Made by a program: the position numbers and the translations under genes. 64,000 nt of DNA from Pseudomonas sp. (GTDB taxonomy: Bacteria > Pseudomonadota > Gammaproteobacteria > Pseudomonadales > Pseudomonadaceae): contig JAKUTK010000005.1 of assembly GCA_022448005.1 (NCBI GenBank), positions 27,294 to 91,293 on the forward strand, read 5' to 3'. The notes below the pieces were generated by a model, which worked only from the letters and a program-made list of their open reading frames with translations, was not told the origin of the DNA and did no database searches. Position 1 is the stretch's first letter; the number at the start of each line of letters is the position of its first letter. Below are positions 25,212-33,954 of this stretch, piece after piece.

Positions 25212-26387
25212 TCAGGAAGCCCTGCGCATCTGCATGAGTTCACCGCCCGGTGCCCACTGGTAACCGGCCGACACGATGTTCGAGGCGATACCTTCGGAGT
25301 TGAGCTGGGCGCGGTAGTCCAGAGAGTTCTGCGGCTCCTGGCTCTTGTCGACGTACTGGGTGCCGCTGGTGCGCAGGTTGACCTCGGCGGCGAGGACCTG
25401 ACGGACAAACTCACGCTGGCTCTTGAACTCGATCATCTTCGGCAGCGGGCCGCCGAGAATCTCGGCCGGGTCGCGACGCTCGATGTTCTTGAAGTGCTCG
25501 CAGGCCACTTGCAGATGGCCCAGTTCGTAATCGAGGAAGCGCTCCCACATGGCCTTGATGCGCGGATTGCTTTCCTGCTCGGCGCAACTGGCGTAGGCAT
25601 AGACCTCCATCGCCTCGTGCACCAGCCACTTTTCCATGAAGGATTCCTGAGGGTCGGCCAGCGAGCCGTACTGGGTGACGTGCTGCTCTTCGACCGACGC
25701 GATTTCGGCGTACAGCTGGCGCGCCAGCGGGTCGGCGAATAGCGGGCCGATATTCATGTAGTAGTCGTGGGTCTGGTACTCGGCAGCGGTGATCATGGCC
25801 GCATGGATTTTGGTGATCAGATCCGCCTGCTCTTTCGCATAGCTTTCGCGCAGATCGTTATCGGGATGACGATGATGCTCGGAAGTCTGCCGGCCCGGGA
25901 CGATGTCGGTGTACCCCTGCAGGATATTGTTCGCATCCTTGCCTTCGAGGCGATCGAGCATGGCCGAGTAGCGATACAGGTGGTCGAAGTCTTCCAGCAG
26001 GCCGAAGCGGTAGGTCTGCGCCTGGTAGGGGTCCGGCTCGGTCTGGGCGACGGCCGCGGTCACCTCGATCGCGACCTGCTCGTAGGCGACGGTGGTTTCC
26101 AGCGGCGAATGGTCGGCGGAGATCAGCCAGTTGACCATGGTCGCCTGGTGTTGCTCGACTCGGCGGATCTCGGCGAGCGGGCCACGCAGCTGGCCAGTGA
26201 TGCGGGCGATGCCGTGCTTGAGGCGCAACGCATCGGTTTCGATCCCGTTCATCAGGATGATGCGCACGCGGGTGAAAGCGTCATCGTCGAGCTTGCTGAT
26301 GGGCTTGCCCGCCATTTCCTTCCAGGTGAACTTCTGCTTATCGAGCGGCGTGCCCTTGTTGTCGAGAATGCCGGTTAGGTTGTCCAT
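25212..26387 (-). CDS. Large protein with ferritin-like helical domains (first gene of pair)
   Basis: 391 aa from ATG 26385-26387. It is almost entirely alpha-helical. Candidate metal-ligand clusters are RRVEQHQATMVNWL, EDFDHLYRYSAML, ASVEEQHVTQYGS, WLVHEAMEVYAYASCAEQE and DYELGHLQVACEHFK, giving repeated E-x2-H motifs as in rubrerythrin/ferritin folds. At twice the usual size it could contain two four-helix bundles. Co-transcribed with the 240-aa partner. Two short palindromes (26422-26437 and 26450-26464) lie in its upstream region. Confidence 0.78.
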   Translation of the reverse strand: MDNLTGILDNKGTPLDKQKFTWKEMAGKPISKLDDDAFTRVRIILMNGIETDALRLKHGIARITGQLRGPLAEIRRVEQHQATMVNWLISADHSPLETTVAYEQVAIEVTAAVAQTEPDPYQAQTYRFGLLEDFDHLYRYSAMLDRLEGKDANNILQGYTDIVPGRQTSEHHRHPDNDLRESYAKEQADLITKIHAAMITAAEYQTHDYYMNIGPLFADPLARQLYAEIASVEEQHVTQYGSLADPQESFMEKWLVHEAMEVYAYASCAEQESNPRIKAMWERFLDYELGHLQVACEHFKNIERRDPAEILGGPLPKMIEFKSQREFVRQVLAAEVNLRTSGTQYVDKSQEPQNSLDYRAQLNSEGIASNIVSAGYQWAPGGELMQMRRAS

Positions 26388-26421
26388 GGAGCCTCCGTTT
26401 AAACGGCTTGTATTGGTTCGG

Positions 26422-26464
26422 CGTACGAATCCGTACGGCCTAATCACGGGTCAGCTGAACTGAC
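26422..26464. promoter_or_regulatory. Two short palindromes upstream of the ferritin-like operon
   Basis: CGTACG-aatc-CGTACG (26422-26437) and GTCAG-ctgaa-CTGAC (26450-26464) lie 35-77 nt upstream of the first ferritin-like gene. They are possible regulator sites or leader hairpins. The rest of the 250-nt gap shows only a further small hairpin near 26612-26627. Confidence 0.35.
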
Positions 26465-26637
26465 GGCTTAAAAAAGGGACGGAGGCAAGCGGAAAAGAAT
26501 TCCGTGAAATCTGGCGCGAACATGCAAAGACTCGACAAGCGGCAGCGCCCAACCCCTTCGAACAGGCTCCGATCAGCGAAGCGTGATCAGCCGCGACGCC
26601 TTGCCGCATCGCGCTTCAAACGAAGCGGCGAGAGGTT

Positions 26638-27657
26638 TCAGCGGGGCGCATCCAGTTGCCGTTTCCGCTCGTCGGCAGGCAGGCGACCCAGGGAGGCCAC
26701 GGCGGCATAGAAGCGCGACCAATCGCTGCCGACCTGCTCGTATAACGCGGCGAAGGCAGGCACCCATTGGTCGTAGAGGCCAAACGGAACCAGGCTGGCA
26801 TTGGTCAGTGGCTGAGCCATCCAGCGATCGAAACGGTTGTCGCCGTTCCACGGCCCGTCTCGCAGCTGCAGATAGGTCTGCCGCATGCGCATGAACTCCT
26901 CACGTTTGGCGGCGCGCATCGCGGATTCGCTGAGATCGGACGCGTAAATCACGGCCAAGCGGTCACGGGTCGCCAGGGCCAGTTTGCTGAGGTCGGCGTA
27001 ATGCTTGCGCGCAGTCTCGTTCGGCGCTGGCAGGCCCCGGCTGGCGCGCCACTGCCGCAGCCCTTCGCGCTCGACAAAGGAAGCGAAGGATTCGTTGAAC
27101 GCCGTATCGTCAGTGACATATAGCTGCTGGTGCGCCAGCTCGTGGAAGATCAACCCGGCCAGGCGATCATCGTCCCAGCGCAGCACCGAGCTGAGCAGCG
27201 GATCGTCAAACCAACCCAGGGTGGAATAGGCCGGCACGCCGGAGACCAGCGTGTCGTAGCCCTCGGCTTGCATCAGCGCCGCGGCGCCGCGAGCGCGGCC
27301 CTGCTGGTAGTAGCCGCGGTAGGCCACGCAACCGGCTATCGGAAAGCACTGGGTCCGCTGCTCCACCGAAAATTCCTCGGCGACGAACAGATTCCACATC
27401 ACATACGGCCGCTGGATCTCGGCGTAAACCCGATAACTCTGGTTGTCCGGGAGTGCCAGCGCATCGCTGGCGAAGCCTCTGGCTTGCAGGGCGAGGGCCA
27501 GTCGCTGGCGCAACTGCGGCGCGCGTTGCGGATCGTCGACGATTGCCACAATGGGCTCGCGCTGGCGCAGCAGCTCGAGCTGACCGACCGCTAATTGCCC
27601 GTAATAGCTGCTGCATCCCGTCAGACCCACCGCCAGCACCAGGGGAACCCAGCGCAT
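26638..27657 (-). CDS. Lipoprotein zinc aminopeptidase-like protein (PF10023-type)
   Basis: 339 aa from ATG 27655-27657, chosen because it places a lipobox (VGLTGC) at the end of a 15-residue signal. A start 13-15 codons upstream is possible. The zinc motif HELAHQQLY (about residue 174) and the downstream Glu in NESFASFVEREG match the family annotated as putative aminopeptidase. Expected to be anchored in the outer or inner membrane facing the periplasm. The substrate is unknown. Confidence 0.87.
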   Translation of the reverse strand: MRWVPLVLAVGLTGCSSYYGQLAVGQLELLRQREPIVAIVDDPQRAPQLRQRLALALQARGFASDALALPDNQSYRVYAEIQRPYVMWNLFVAEEFSVEQRTQCFPIAGCVAYRGYYQQGRARGAAALMQAEGYDTLVSGVPAYSTLGWFDDPLLSSVLRWDDDRLAGLIFHELAHQQLYVTDDTAFNESFASFVEREGLRQWRASRGLPAPNETARKHYADLSKLALATRDRLAVIYASDLSESAMRAAKREEFMRMRQTYLQLRDGPWNGDNRFDRWMAQPLTNASLVPFGLYDQWVPAFAALYEQVGSDWSRFYAAVASLGRLPADERKRQLDAPR

Positions 27658-27827
27658 TATTCGGGTGTCGACTGCGGCGATTTTCGGCTTCGACATGAAC
27701 ACACGCTGACCTGTCTGCAGACCCCACGGGGCGATGCGCTGAGCCTACAACGAGTTCGAAGCCCGCCCAAATACCGAACACGCCGGTGTCAAACAGCTAG
27801 GCCGTCACCGACCGGAGATCCCCTTAC

Positions 27828-28253
27828 ATGCGAATCCTGATGCTTGTTGTTGCGCTATCCAGCCTTGGCGGCTGCGCCTTGTGGATGCCCCAGCCCGATC
27901 CGAACCAGGCCTGGATCGATCTTGATCCCCACGGAGAAACCGAATTGATGGCCGTGGCGGTCGATGAACGACCGCTGAAGGATGATCGCTACTTTCAGGT
28001 CGCCCCCGGCAGCCATCAGCTGGGTATGCGCTATCGCTTCGAAGTCGGCCCGGCTGATGTCGGTCGTGACAGCGAAGCGCTGGCACGCGACTGCCGCCTG
28101 ACCCTTAGCTATGACAGCTTCAACGCCGGGGCCCGCTATCGGCTGGTTGCTGGCGGCTACGGTTTCCGCCCCTGGGCCAAACTGTATGACCAGCATGACC
28201 GCATGCTGGCCAAGGCCACCGAGCGCGGCTGCGGCGGGGTCGCGACCCGCTAG
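27828..28253 (+). CDS. Lipoprotein, tandem paralogue 1
   Basis: 141 aa with a lipoprotein signal ending SSLGGC. The mature part shares a clear pattern with the next gene: PDPNQAWIDL, DDRYFQVAPGSHQL, RYRFEV, LARDCRLTLSYDSFNAGARYRL and GFRPWAKLYD, with C-terminal cysteine. The paired cysteines may form a disulfide. It is probably a small beta-rich envelope protein. Function unknown. Confidence 0.82.
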   Translation: MRILMLVVALSSLGGCALWMPQPDPNQAWIDLDPHGETELMAVAVDERPLKDDRYFQVAPGSHQLGMRYRFEVGPADVGRDSEALARDCRLTLSYDSFNAGARYRLVAGGYGFRPWAKLYDQHDRMLAKATERGCGGVATR

Positions 28254-28373
28254 CGTTTCGGTGTGAACCGTTCTGTTGCGGTGCAGTCGTTGAAAAAGAG
28301 CCGCAGGTGGCTCAGGCTCATTGGCTGACCGCGACAGCAGAGGCTGATCCTGCGGTTATCCGGAGGATTCATC

Positions 28374-28784
28374 ATGCGTCTGTTCATCGCTCCATTGCTG
28401 GCGCTCGGCCTGATCGGCTGTGCCGGCCCCCTGCCTGCACCTGATCCGGACATGGCCTGGGTCGAGCTGAGCGCCCAACCCAGCGACATCTTCATGTCCG
28501 ACCAGCTGGACGGCGAGCGCACCCCAGACGGTCGCTATTTCCAGGTCAGTCCCGGCGCGCATGAACTCGAGGCACGCTACGAATTCGAAATCAGTAGCGG
28601 TGGCTTCGGCGATTTCGGCGATACCCAGTACCTGCGCTGCACCCTGGTGATCAACTACGACGATTTCCAGCCCGGGCGGCGCTATCTGTTCCAGGCCCGC
28701 TCGCTGGGCTTCACCCCACAAGGCTGGCTGCGCGACGAAGACCGTAATGTCCTGGCGCGCGCCGAGGCCGAGCACTGCTACTGA
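28374..28784 (+). CDS. Lipoprotein, tandem paralogue 2
   Basis: 136 aa, lipobox ALGLIGC. It aligns with the preceding gene over its full length: PDPDMAWVEL, DGRYFQVSPGAHEL, ARYEFEI, LRCTLVINYDDFQPGRRYL, GFTPQGWLRDEDRNVLA and a terminal cysteine. A GGAGG-like site precedes its start. The 120-nt gap and divergence argue for an old duplication. Function unknown. Confidence 0.82.
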   Translation: MRLFIAPLLALGLIGCAGPLPAPDPDMAWVELSAQPSDIFMSDQLDGERTPDGRYFQVSPGAHELEARYEFEISSGGFGDFGDTQYLRCTLVINYDDFQPGRRYLFQARSLGFTPQGWLRDEDRNVLARAEAEHCY

Positions 28785-28809
28785 GCAGCCGTCAGCAAAG
28801 AGGTAGACG

Positions 28810-29805
28810 ATGTCCCGTATCGAACACACCCGTTTCTCCACCCTCGACCTGGCGCCGATCCGCGATGACGGCGATGCCGGTCTGGCCCTGCGCAACTCGC
28901 TGGCGCTTGCCCAGCACGTGGAGAAGCTCGGCTTCGAGCGCTTCTGGGTCGCCGAGCACCACAACATGGACGGCATCGCCAGCGCCGCCACGTCCGTGCT
29001 GATCGGCTATCTGGCGTCCGGCACGTCGCGGATTCGCCTGGGCGCTGGCGGCGTCATGCTGCCCAACCATGCGCCGCTGGTGGTCGCCGAACAGTTCGGC
29101 ACGCTGGAAGCGCTCTATCCGGGCCGGATCGAATTGGGTCTGGGCCGCGCGCCGGGGGCTGACCAGTTCACCGCCCACGCCTTGCGCCGCGACCGCATGG
29201 GCAATGCCGATGACTTTCCGGTGGATGTGGAAGAGCTGCAGCGGCTGCTCGGCCCGCGCCAGCCCAACCAACGCGTCATCGCCATGCCGGGCATGGGCAG
29301 CAATGTCCCGATCTGGCTGCTCGGCTCCAGCCTGTTCAGCGCTCAGCTGGCGGCGGCCAAGGGCTTGCCCTACGCCTTCGCCTCGCATTTCGCGCCGCGC
29401 TACATGCACGAGGCGATTCGTCTGTATCGCGAAAACTTCCGCCCGTCCGAGGTGCTGGACAAGCCCTACGTGATGCTCGGCGTGCCGTTGATGGCCGCCG
29501 ATACCGATGAGCAGGCCGAATACCTGGCCACCACCGCCTACCAGCGCATTCTTGCCCTGATCCGTGGCCAGAGCCTGGTGCTGGTGCCACCGGTCACCAG
29601 CATGCAGGGCAAGTGGCTGCCCCATGAGCAGGACGCTGTCGGCAGCTTCCTCGGCATGGCCCTGATTGGCGGGCCGGAAAAGATTCGCGCGCGGCTGGAG
29701 ATCCTTCTGGAGCAGACAGCGGCCGATGAGCTGATCTTTACCTGCGACCTTTACGAAACCGCCGACCGTCACCGCGCCTTCGACATCCTCGCCAGCCTGC
29801 GCTGA
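28810..29805 (+). CDS. Luciferase-like (LLM class) flavin-dependent oxidoreductase
   Basis: 331 aa TIM-barrel flavoprotein. [15 protein letters not shown] at the N-terminus, [20 protein letters not shown], the [17 protein letters not shown] strand and [12 protein letters not shown] are typical of the YhbW-type LLM subgroup that uses FMNH2. The substrate is not predictable. It starts 26 nt after the second lipoprotein, so it may share its transcript. Confidence 0.92.
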   Translation: MSRIEHTRFSTLDLAPIRDDGDAGLALRNSLALAQHVEKLGFERFWVAEHHNMDGIASAATSVLIGYLASGTSRIRLGAGGVMLPNHAPLVVAEQFGTLEALYPGRIELGLGRAPGADQFTAHALRRDRMGNADDFPVDVEELQRLLGPRQPNQRVIAMPGMGSNVPIWLLGSSLFSAQLAAAKGLPYAFASHFAPRYMHEAIRLYRENFRPSEVLDKPYVMLGVPLMAADTDEQAEYLATTAYQRILALIRGQSLVLVPPVTSMQGKWLPHEQDAVGSFLGMALIGGPEKIRARLEILLEQTAADELIFTCDLYETADRHRAFDILASLR

Positions 29806-30009
29806 AACCAGCGGGGGGTTGGCTCGGACGCGGCAAGCGCGAGCCGGCGCCCTCGCTCACCGCTGTCATTGCCGGCTGCGCTCGGGCAGGTGGCCCACTA
29901 GCCGGTCCGGTGGCCGTCCGGCGAACGGCGCTGAACCCCCTCGAGCCAACCCGTTCGAAGCTGCAGCTCATGCGCATTTCTGCGCCTCACGCTCGCTCCG
30001 GAACCTTGC

Positions 30010-31374
30010 ATGAATTTTCTCGAATGGATGGCCGTGCTTGGCGTCCTGCTGTTGATCCTCGCCCTGGCATCGGCCTATTTGCGCTGGCTGCCGGTCACCA
30101 CGTCACTGATCTACCTCGGCTTCGGCCTGCTGATCGGCCAGCTTGGCATCGGCCTGTGGGACATGGATTTCATCCAGATCGCCAGTTGGATGGAACACCT
30201 CACCGAGATTGCGGTGCTGGTGTCGCTGTTCGTCAGCGGCCTCAAGCTGCGCATGCCGCTGCGTCACCCGGCGTGGAAAAGCGCCTATGTCCTCGCCGGG
30301 CCGGTGATGCTCGCCTGCATCGCCGGCGTCGCCGCCCTCTGCCATTACCTGCTCGGTCTCAGCTGGGGCATTTCGGTACTGATCGGCGCGATCCTGGCGC
30401 CCACCGATCCGGTGCTGGCCAGCCTGGTACAGGTCACCAACTCCCGCGACAGCGATCGCGTGCGCTACGGCTTGTCCGGCGAAGCCGGGTTCAACGATGG
30501 CACGGCGTTTCCCTTCGTGGTGTTCGGCTTGCTGCTGATCGAACAGGAAACCCTGGCCTCGGGCTGGATCGGCGAATGGGCGTTGCATCGCCTGGTCTGG
30601 GCGGTTCCGGCCGGGCTGGCGTTCGGCTACCTGCTGGGCAAATTGATCGGCAAGCTGGCCATCTTTCTGCGAGCACGCAACGCCGATACCTCCATGTCAC
30701 CCAACGATTCACTGGCCCTGGCACTGATCGCACTGGCTTACGTCGGGGCGGAACTGATCGGCGCCTGGGGCTTTCTCGCCGTGTTCGCCGCGGGGATCGG
30801 CTTGCGCCATGCTGAAAAGATCGCCGCCGACGAGTCGGAAACGCCTTCGGAGGAGCTGATCGCCCACGCCTTGCCGCACATGGCCGAAGGCGGCATGGCG
30901 CCTCGCGAACTACCGCTGGAAGGTGACAAGCTCGCCGAACCCAAGGTCGCAGCAGGCGTGATGATGGGCGATATTCTGACTTTTGGTGGGCAACTGGAGC
31001 GCAGCCTGGAAGTGCTGCTGGTGACCATTCTTGGCGTGCTGGTGTCGGTGCACTGGGATTGGCGTGCGCTACCGCTGGCGCTGGCGCTGTTCGTGGTGAT
31101 CCGGCCGTTGAGCGTGTGGCTGCTGATGCCGCGCCACTATCTGGATCGTACCCAGCGGCTGACGGTGGGCTGGTTCGGCATCCGCGGTATCGGCAGTCTT
31201 TACTACCTCAGCTACGCGGTGACCCATGGCCTATTGCCGGAAGAAGCTGACGACATCATTGCACTGGTCATTTCGGTGGTGGCGCTGAGCATTGTCATCC
31301 ACGGCCTGAGCACTCAGCCATTGCTACGCCGTTATGAGTGCAGTCGAGGGCAGACGCCCACGACAAGCGGCTGA
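30010..31374 (+). CDS. Cation:proton antiporter (CPA1/NhaP-type)
   Basis: 454 aa with about 12 TM helices. Ion-binding motifs are LAPTDPVLASLV (about residues 129-140) and GLSGEAGFNDGTAFPFV (about residues 156-172), the paired acidic sites of CPA-type Na+/H+ exchangers. A cytoplasmic insert of about 40 residues (DESETPSEELIAHALPHM) occurs before the last helices. Role in pH or Na+ homeostasis. The 204-nt upstream gap shows no clear promoter. Confidence 0.92.
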   Translation: MNFLEWMAVLGVLLLILALASAYLRWLPVTTSLIYLGFGLLIGQLGIGLWDMDFIQIASWMEHLTEIAVLVSLFVSGLKLRMPLRHPAWKSAYVLAGPVMLACIAGVAALCHYLLGLSWGISVLIGAILAPTDPVLASLVQVTNSRDSDRVRYGLSGEAGFNDGTAFPFVVFGLLLIEQETLASGWIGEWALHRLVWAVPAGLAFGYLLGKLIGKLAIFLRARNADTSMSPNDSLALALIALAYVGAELIGAWGFLAVFAAGIGLRHAEKIAADESETPSEELIAHALPHMAEGGMAPRELPLEGDKLAEPKVAAGVMMGDILTFGGQLERSLEVLLVTILGVLVSVHWDWRALPLALALFVVIRPLSVWLLMPRHYLDRTQRLTVGWFGIRGIGSLYYLSYAVTHGLLPEEADDIIALVISVVALSIVIHGLSTQPLLRRYECSRGQTPTTSG

Positions 31375-31444
31375 GCCCTGCTTCGCGGGGCGGCATCCCG
31401 GGCAGCTGGCTGAAGAGCCGCTGCCGGGCCGCCTGGACGGCAGA

Positions 31445-31660
31445 TCAGCTGTTCGCGAGGCGGAAGCCGACCTTCATGGTGACCTGGAAATGGCCGACCT
31501 TGCCGTTTTCGACATGGCCGCGAATCTCACCCACTTCGAACCATTCGACGTTCTGCAGCTTGCTGCTGGCCTCGGCGATACCGTTCTGAATCGCTTCATC
31601 GACGCTGTTGCGCGAAGAACCGACGATTTCAATCTTCTTGTACGTGTGATGGTCTGACAT
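31445..31660 (-). CDS. Dodecin (flavin-binding)
   Basis: 71 aa: HTYKKIEIVGSSRNSVDEAI, then EASSKLQNVEWFEVGEIRGH and VGHFQVTMKVGF. The Trp36-like residue in NVEWFEV, which sandwiches flavin in bacterial dodecins, is present. Dodecamers store or buffer riboflavin/FMN. An isolated gene on the minus strand. Confidence 0.95.
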   Translation of the reverse strand: MSDHHTYKKIEIVGSSRNSVDEAIQNGIAEASSKLQNVEWFEVGEIRGHVENGKVGHFQVTMKVGFRLANS

Positions 31661-31861
31661 GCGTGTCCCCTTGTGGTCTGTGGAGCCTCCGCTCGGTAAT
31701 GACGCGTCCTGTCCAATTGAGGCCCGTGCAGCAGGCCGGAAGTTCAGCGCAACGGCTCAATGGAGCCATCGATAAACCATTTGGATAGCGTTTCATGGGC
31801 GTTTCCATTCAATGAGCGCCAGCGATCTAGAAACAGCGCCCGCTTGGGGCGGTGGCTGACC

Positions 31862-31883
31862 GTAGGGTGGGCCGCAGCCCACC
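31862..31883. repeat. REP palindrome (GTAGGGTGGGC type)
   Basis: GTAGGGTGGGC-CGCA-GCCCACC hairpin in the 282-nt gap between dodecin and the KTSC gene. Same family as those at 23632, 53716 and 57974. Confidence 0.8.
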
Positions 31884-31942
31884 GACAACTCAAACCACCC
31901 TAAAACTCCTCCCCTACCAACGCGGCAAGCCCTTCGCACCGC

Positions 31943-32158
31943 TCAATCAATGCGCCGATACGGATACTGCTGCGCCTTGAACACCTGGTTGAAATAGCGC
32001 CCGAGGGAATCGGCCTGCAGCAACGCCTGGACCACTTCGGCCGGCACCTGCTCGTAGCGGTACTGCGAGCCGTTGTGAAACTCCACCTCCAGCGCTTTCG
32101 CATCCGGGTCATAACCCAGCGCGCGCAGGCTGCTCGATGTCACCGCGACCCGCTTCAT
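31943..32158 (-). CDS. KTSC domain protein
   Basis: 71 aa: VTSSSLRALGYDPDAKALEVEF, then NGSQYRYEQVPAEVVQALLQADSLGRYFN. KTSC domains are small beta-rich modules found alone or fused to nucleic-acid enzymes; their function is not firmly known. Its ATG overlaps the stop of the ABC exporter gene by 4 nt, so it is the last gene of the five-gene glycan operon. Confidence 0.88.
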   Translation of the reverse strand: MKRVAVTSSSLRALGYDPDAKALEVEFHNGSQYRYEQVPAEVVQALLQADSLGRYFNQVFKAQQYPYRRID

Positions 32159-33954
32159 ACGGTCGGATCGGGCTCATGCTTGAAGCCTTCGGCCTGCATC
32201 CGCCAAAGGGCCTCGAAAGCACCGCCGCGGCTGCGCAGCTCCATCGGTGCGCCGTCTTCGATGATCAGTCCGTTGCGCAACACGATGATCCGGTCGAAGC
32301 CTGCCAGCGTCGACAGCCGATGGGCGACGGCGACCACGGTGCGGTTGTGTACCAGATTGTTCAGCGCCGCCTGGATTTCCCCTTCCGACTGGGTATCCAG
32401 CGCCGAGGTCGCCTCGTCGAGGATGAGAATGGGCGCGTCCTTGAGGAATGCGCGGGCGATTCCCAGCCGCTGACGCTGGCCACCGGAGAGCATCACGCCG
32501 CGCTCACCGACCAAGGTGTCGTAGCCCTGCGGAAGCTCGCGGATGAACGCATCGCAGAAAGCCTGGCGGGCCGCTTCCTCCACTTCGCCATCGGTCGCGT
32601 CAGGGCGCCCGTAGCGGATGTTCTCGCGGACCGTCCGGTTGAACAGCGCGGTCTCTTGCGGCACCACCGCAATCTTCTCGCGCAGGCTGTTCTGGCTGAC
32701 GGAGCGGACATCCTGACCGTCGATCAGGATGCGCCCGGCTTGTACGTCGTCCAGCCGTTGCAGCAAATGAATGAGGGTCGACTTGCCCGCCCCGGACGGC
32801 CCGACCACGCCGACCTTCTGCCCCGCCGGAATGTGCAGGTTGAGGTGCTCGAAGACCATGCCGCGCTTGGGGTAGCCGAAGCTGATGTCGTCGAAGGTAA
32901 TGTCCCCCTCGGCCAGCATCAGCTGGGTTTCCGGGTCGTCCAGGCCGTGCGGTTGGACGATGATGCGCAGGGTGTCGTCGATGGCACCGATCTGCTGGGT
33001 GGCGTCCACCAACGCCAGCGCCAGATCCCGCGAGCCGTGCAGGATGCGGAAGGTCAACGCGCTGACCAGCACCACGTCACCGGCCGTCACCGAACCGTCC
33101 ACCCACAGGCTGATCGCCCAGACCAGCATGCCGCCGGCCATCAGCGACAGGCAGATGTCGTGGATGACGCGGGCCTTTTCCAGATACATCCAGCTGCGCC
33201 GCTGGGCCTTGGCCTCGTAGCCGATCTCGTTGGCGAGGCGCTCCGCTTCACGGTCACGCGCGGAGAACGCCTTGATGGTCCAGACATTGGAGACCGCATC
33301 GACCAGCTCGCCGCCGACCCGCGCCGATTGCGCGGCGAAACGCTGATGCTTGGCGCGGCCACGAATACCGAAGCCGGTGATCAGTGCCGCGACGATGGCC
33401 ACGAACAGGATCAGGGCAACCGCCATGCGCCAATCCACGGTCAGCAGCACCACCACCGCGCCGATGAAGTCGACGATGGGCGGCACGATCTTCCAGACCA
33501 GACCGCCGTAGATCGCGCCTGCCGCGGCACCCAGGGCCGAGATGCGGTTGCCCAGCGAACCGGCGAAGTGCTCGGTGAAGTAGCGCATCGGGTGGCCGGT
33601 CAGGTGCTTGAACAGATCGACCCGGATGTCCACCACGCTCGCCACCACCGTGCGGCAGCCAAGCCAGCCGCCGAGGCGCCAGAAGATGTTTTCAACCACG
33701 ATCAGGCCGATGAACAGCCCCAGTGGAAACCATACATCCGCCGCGCCCCGGTTGGCGCTGCCCTGCGCCATGGCGTCGACCAGCAGCTTCATGCCGTACT
33801 GCACCGCCACCGCGCAGGTAGCCGCACCGACGATCAGCAGCAGCAAGCCGCCGAAATGCCAAGGCCGCACGCAAACGTAGTGCCACAAGAAGGCGACCGG
33901 CCGATCCGGCAGGAGCGGCACCCGCGGTGGTGTGTGCAGTGCCGGCGCGTTCAT
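32155..33954 (-). CDS. Type I ABC exporter (fused permease/ATPase, MsbA-like)
   Basis: 599 aa. Six TM helices in the first about 310 residues are followed by a nucleotide-binding domain with Walker A GPSGAGKST, signature LSGGQRQR, Walker B ILILDEATSAL and an H-loop (VAVAHRLST). It is a homodimeric exporter, probably of a lipid or glycolipid. Its position between a GH1-like gene (4-nt overlap upstream) and KTSC (4-nt overlap downstream), with glf and a glycosyltransferase, suggests a galactose/galactofuranose-containing substrate. It is a paralogue of the exporter at 55833. Confidence 0.92.
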   Translation of the reverse strand: MNAPALHTPPRVPLLPDRPVAFLWHYVCVRPWHFGGLLLLIVGAATCAVAVQYGMKLLVDAMAQGSANRGAADVWFPLGLFIGLIVVENIFWRLGGWLGCRTVVASVVDIRVDLFKHLTGHPMRYFTEHFAGSLGNRISALGAAAGAIYGGLVWKIVPPIVDFIGAVVVLLTVDWRMAVALILFVAIVAALITGFGIRGRAKHQRFAAQSARVGGELVDAVSNVWTIKAFSARDREAERLANEIGYEAKAQRRSWMYLEKARVIHDICLSLMAGGMLVWAISLWVDGSVTAGDVVLVSALTFRILHGSRDLALALVDATQQIGAIDDTLRIIVQPHGLDDPETQLMLAEGDITFDDISFGYPKRGMVFEHLNLHIPAGQKVGVVGPSGAGKSTLIHLLQRLDDVQAGRILIDGQDVRSVSQNSLREKIAVVPQETALFNRTVRENIRYGRPDATDGEVEEAARQAFCDAFIRELPQGYDTLVGERGVMLSGGQRQRLGIARAFLKDAPILILDEATSALDTQSEGEIQAALNNLVHNRTVVAVAHRLSTLAGFDRIIVLRNGLIIEDGAPMELRSRGGAFEALWRMQAEGFKHEPDPTV

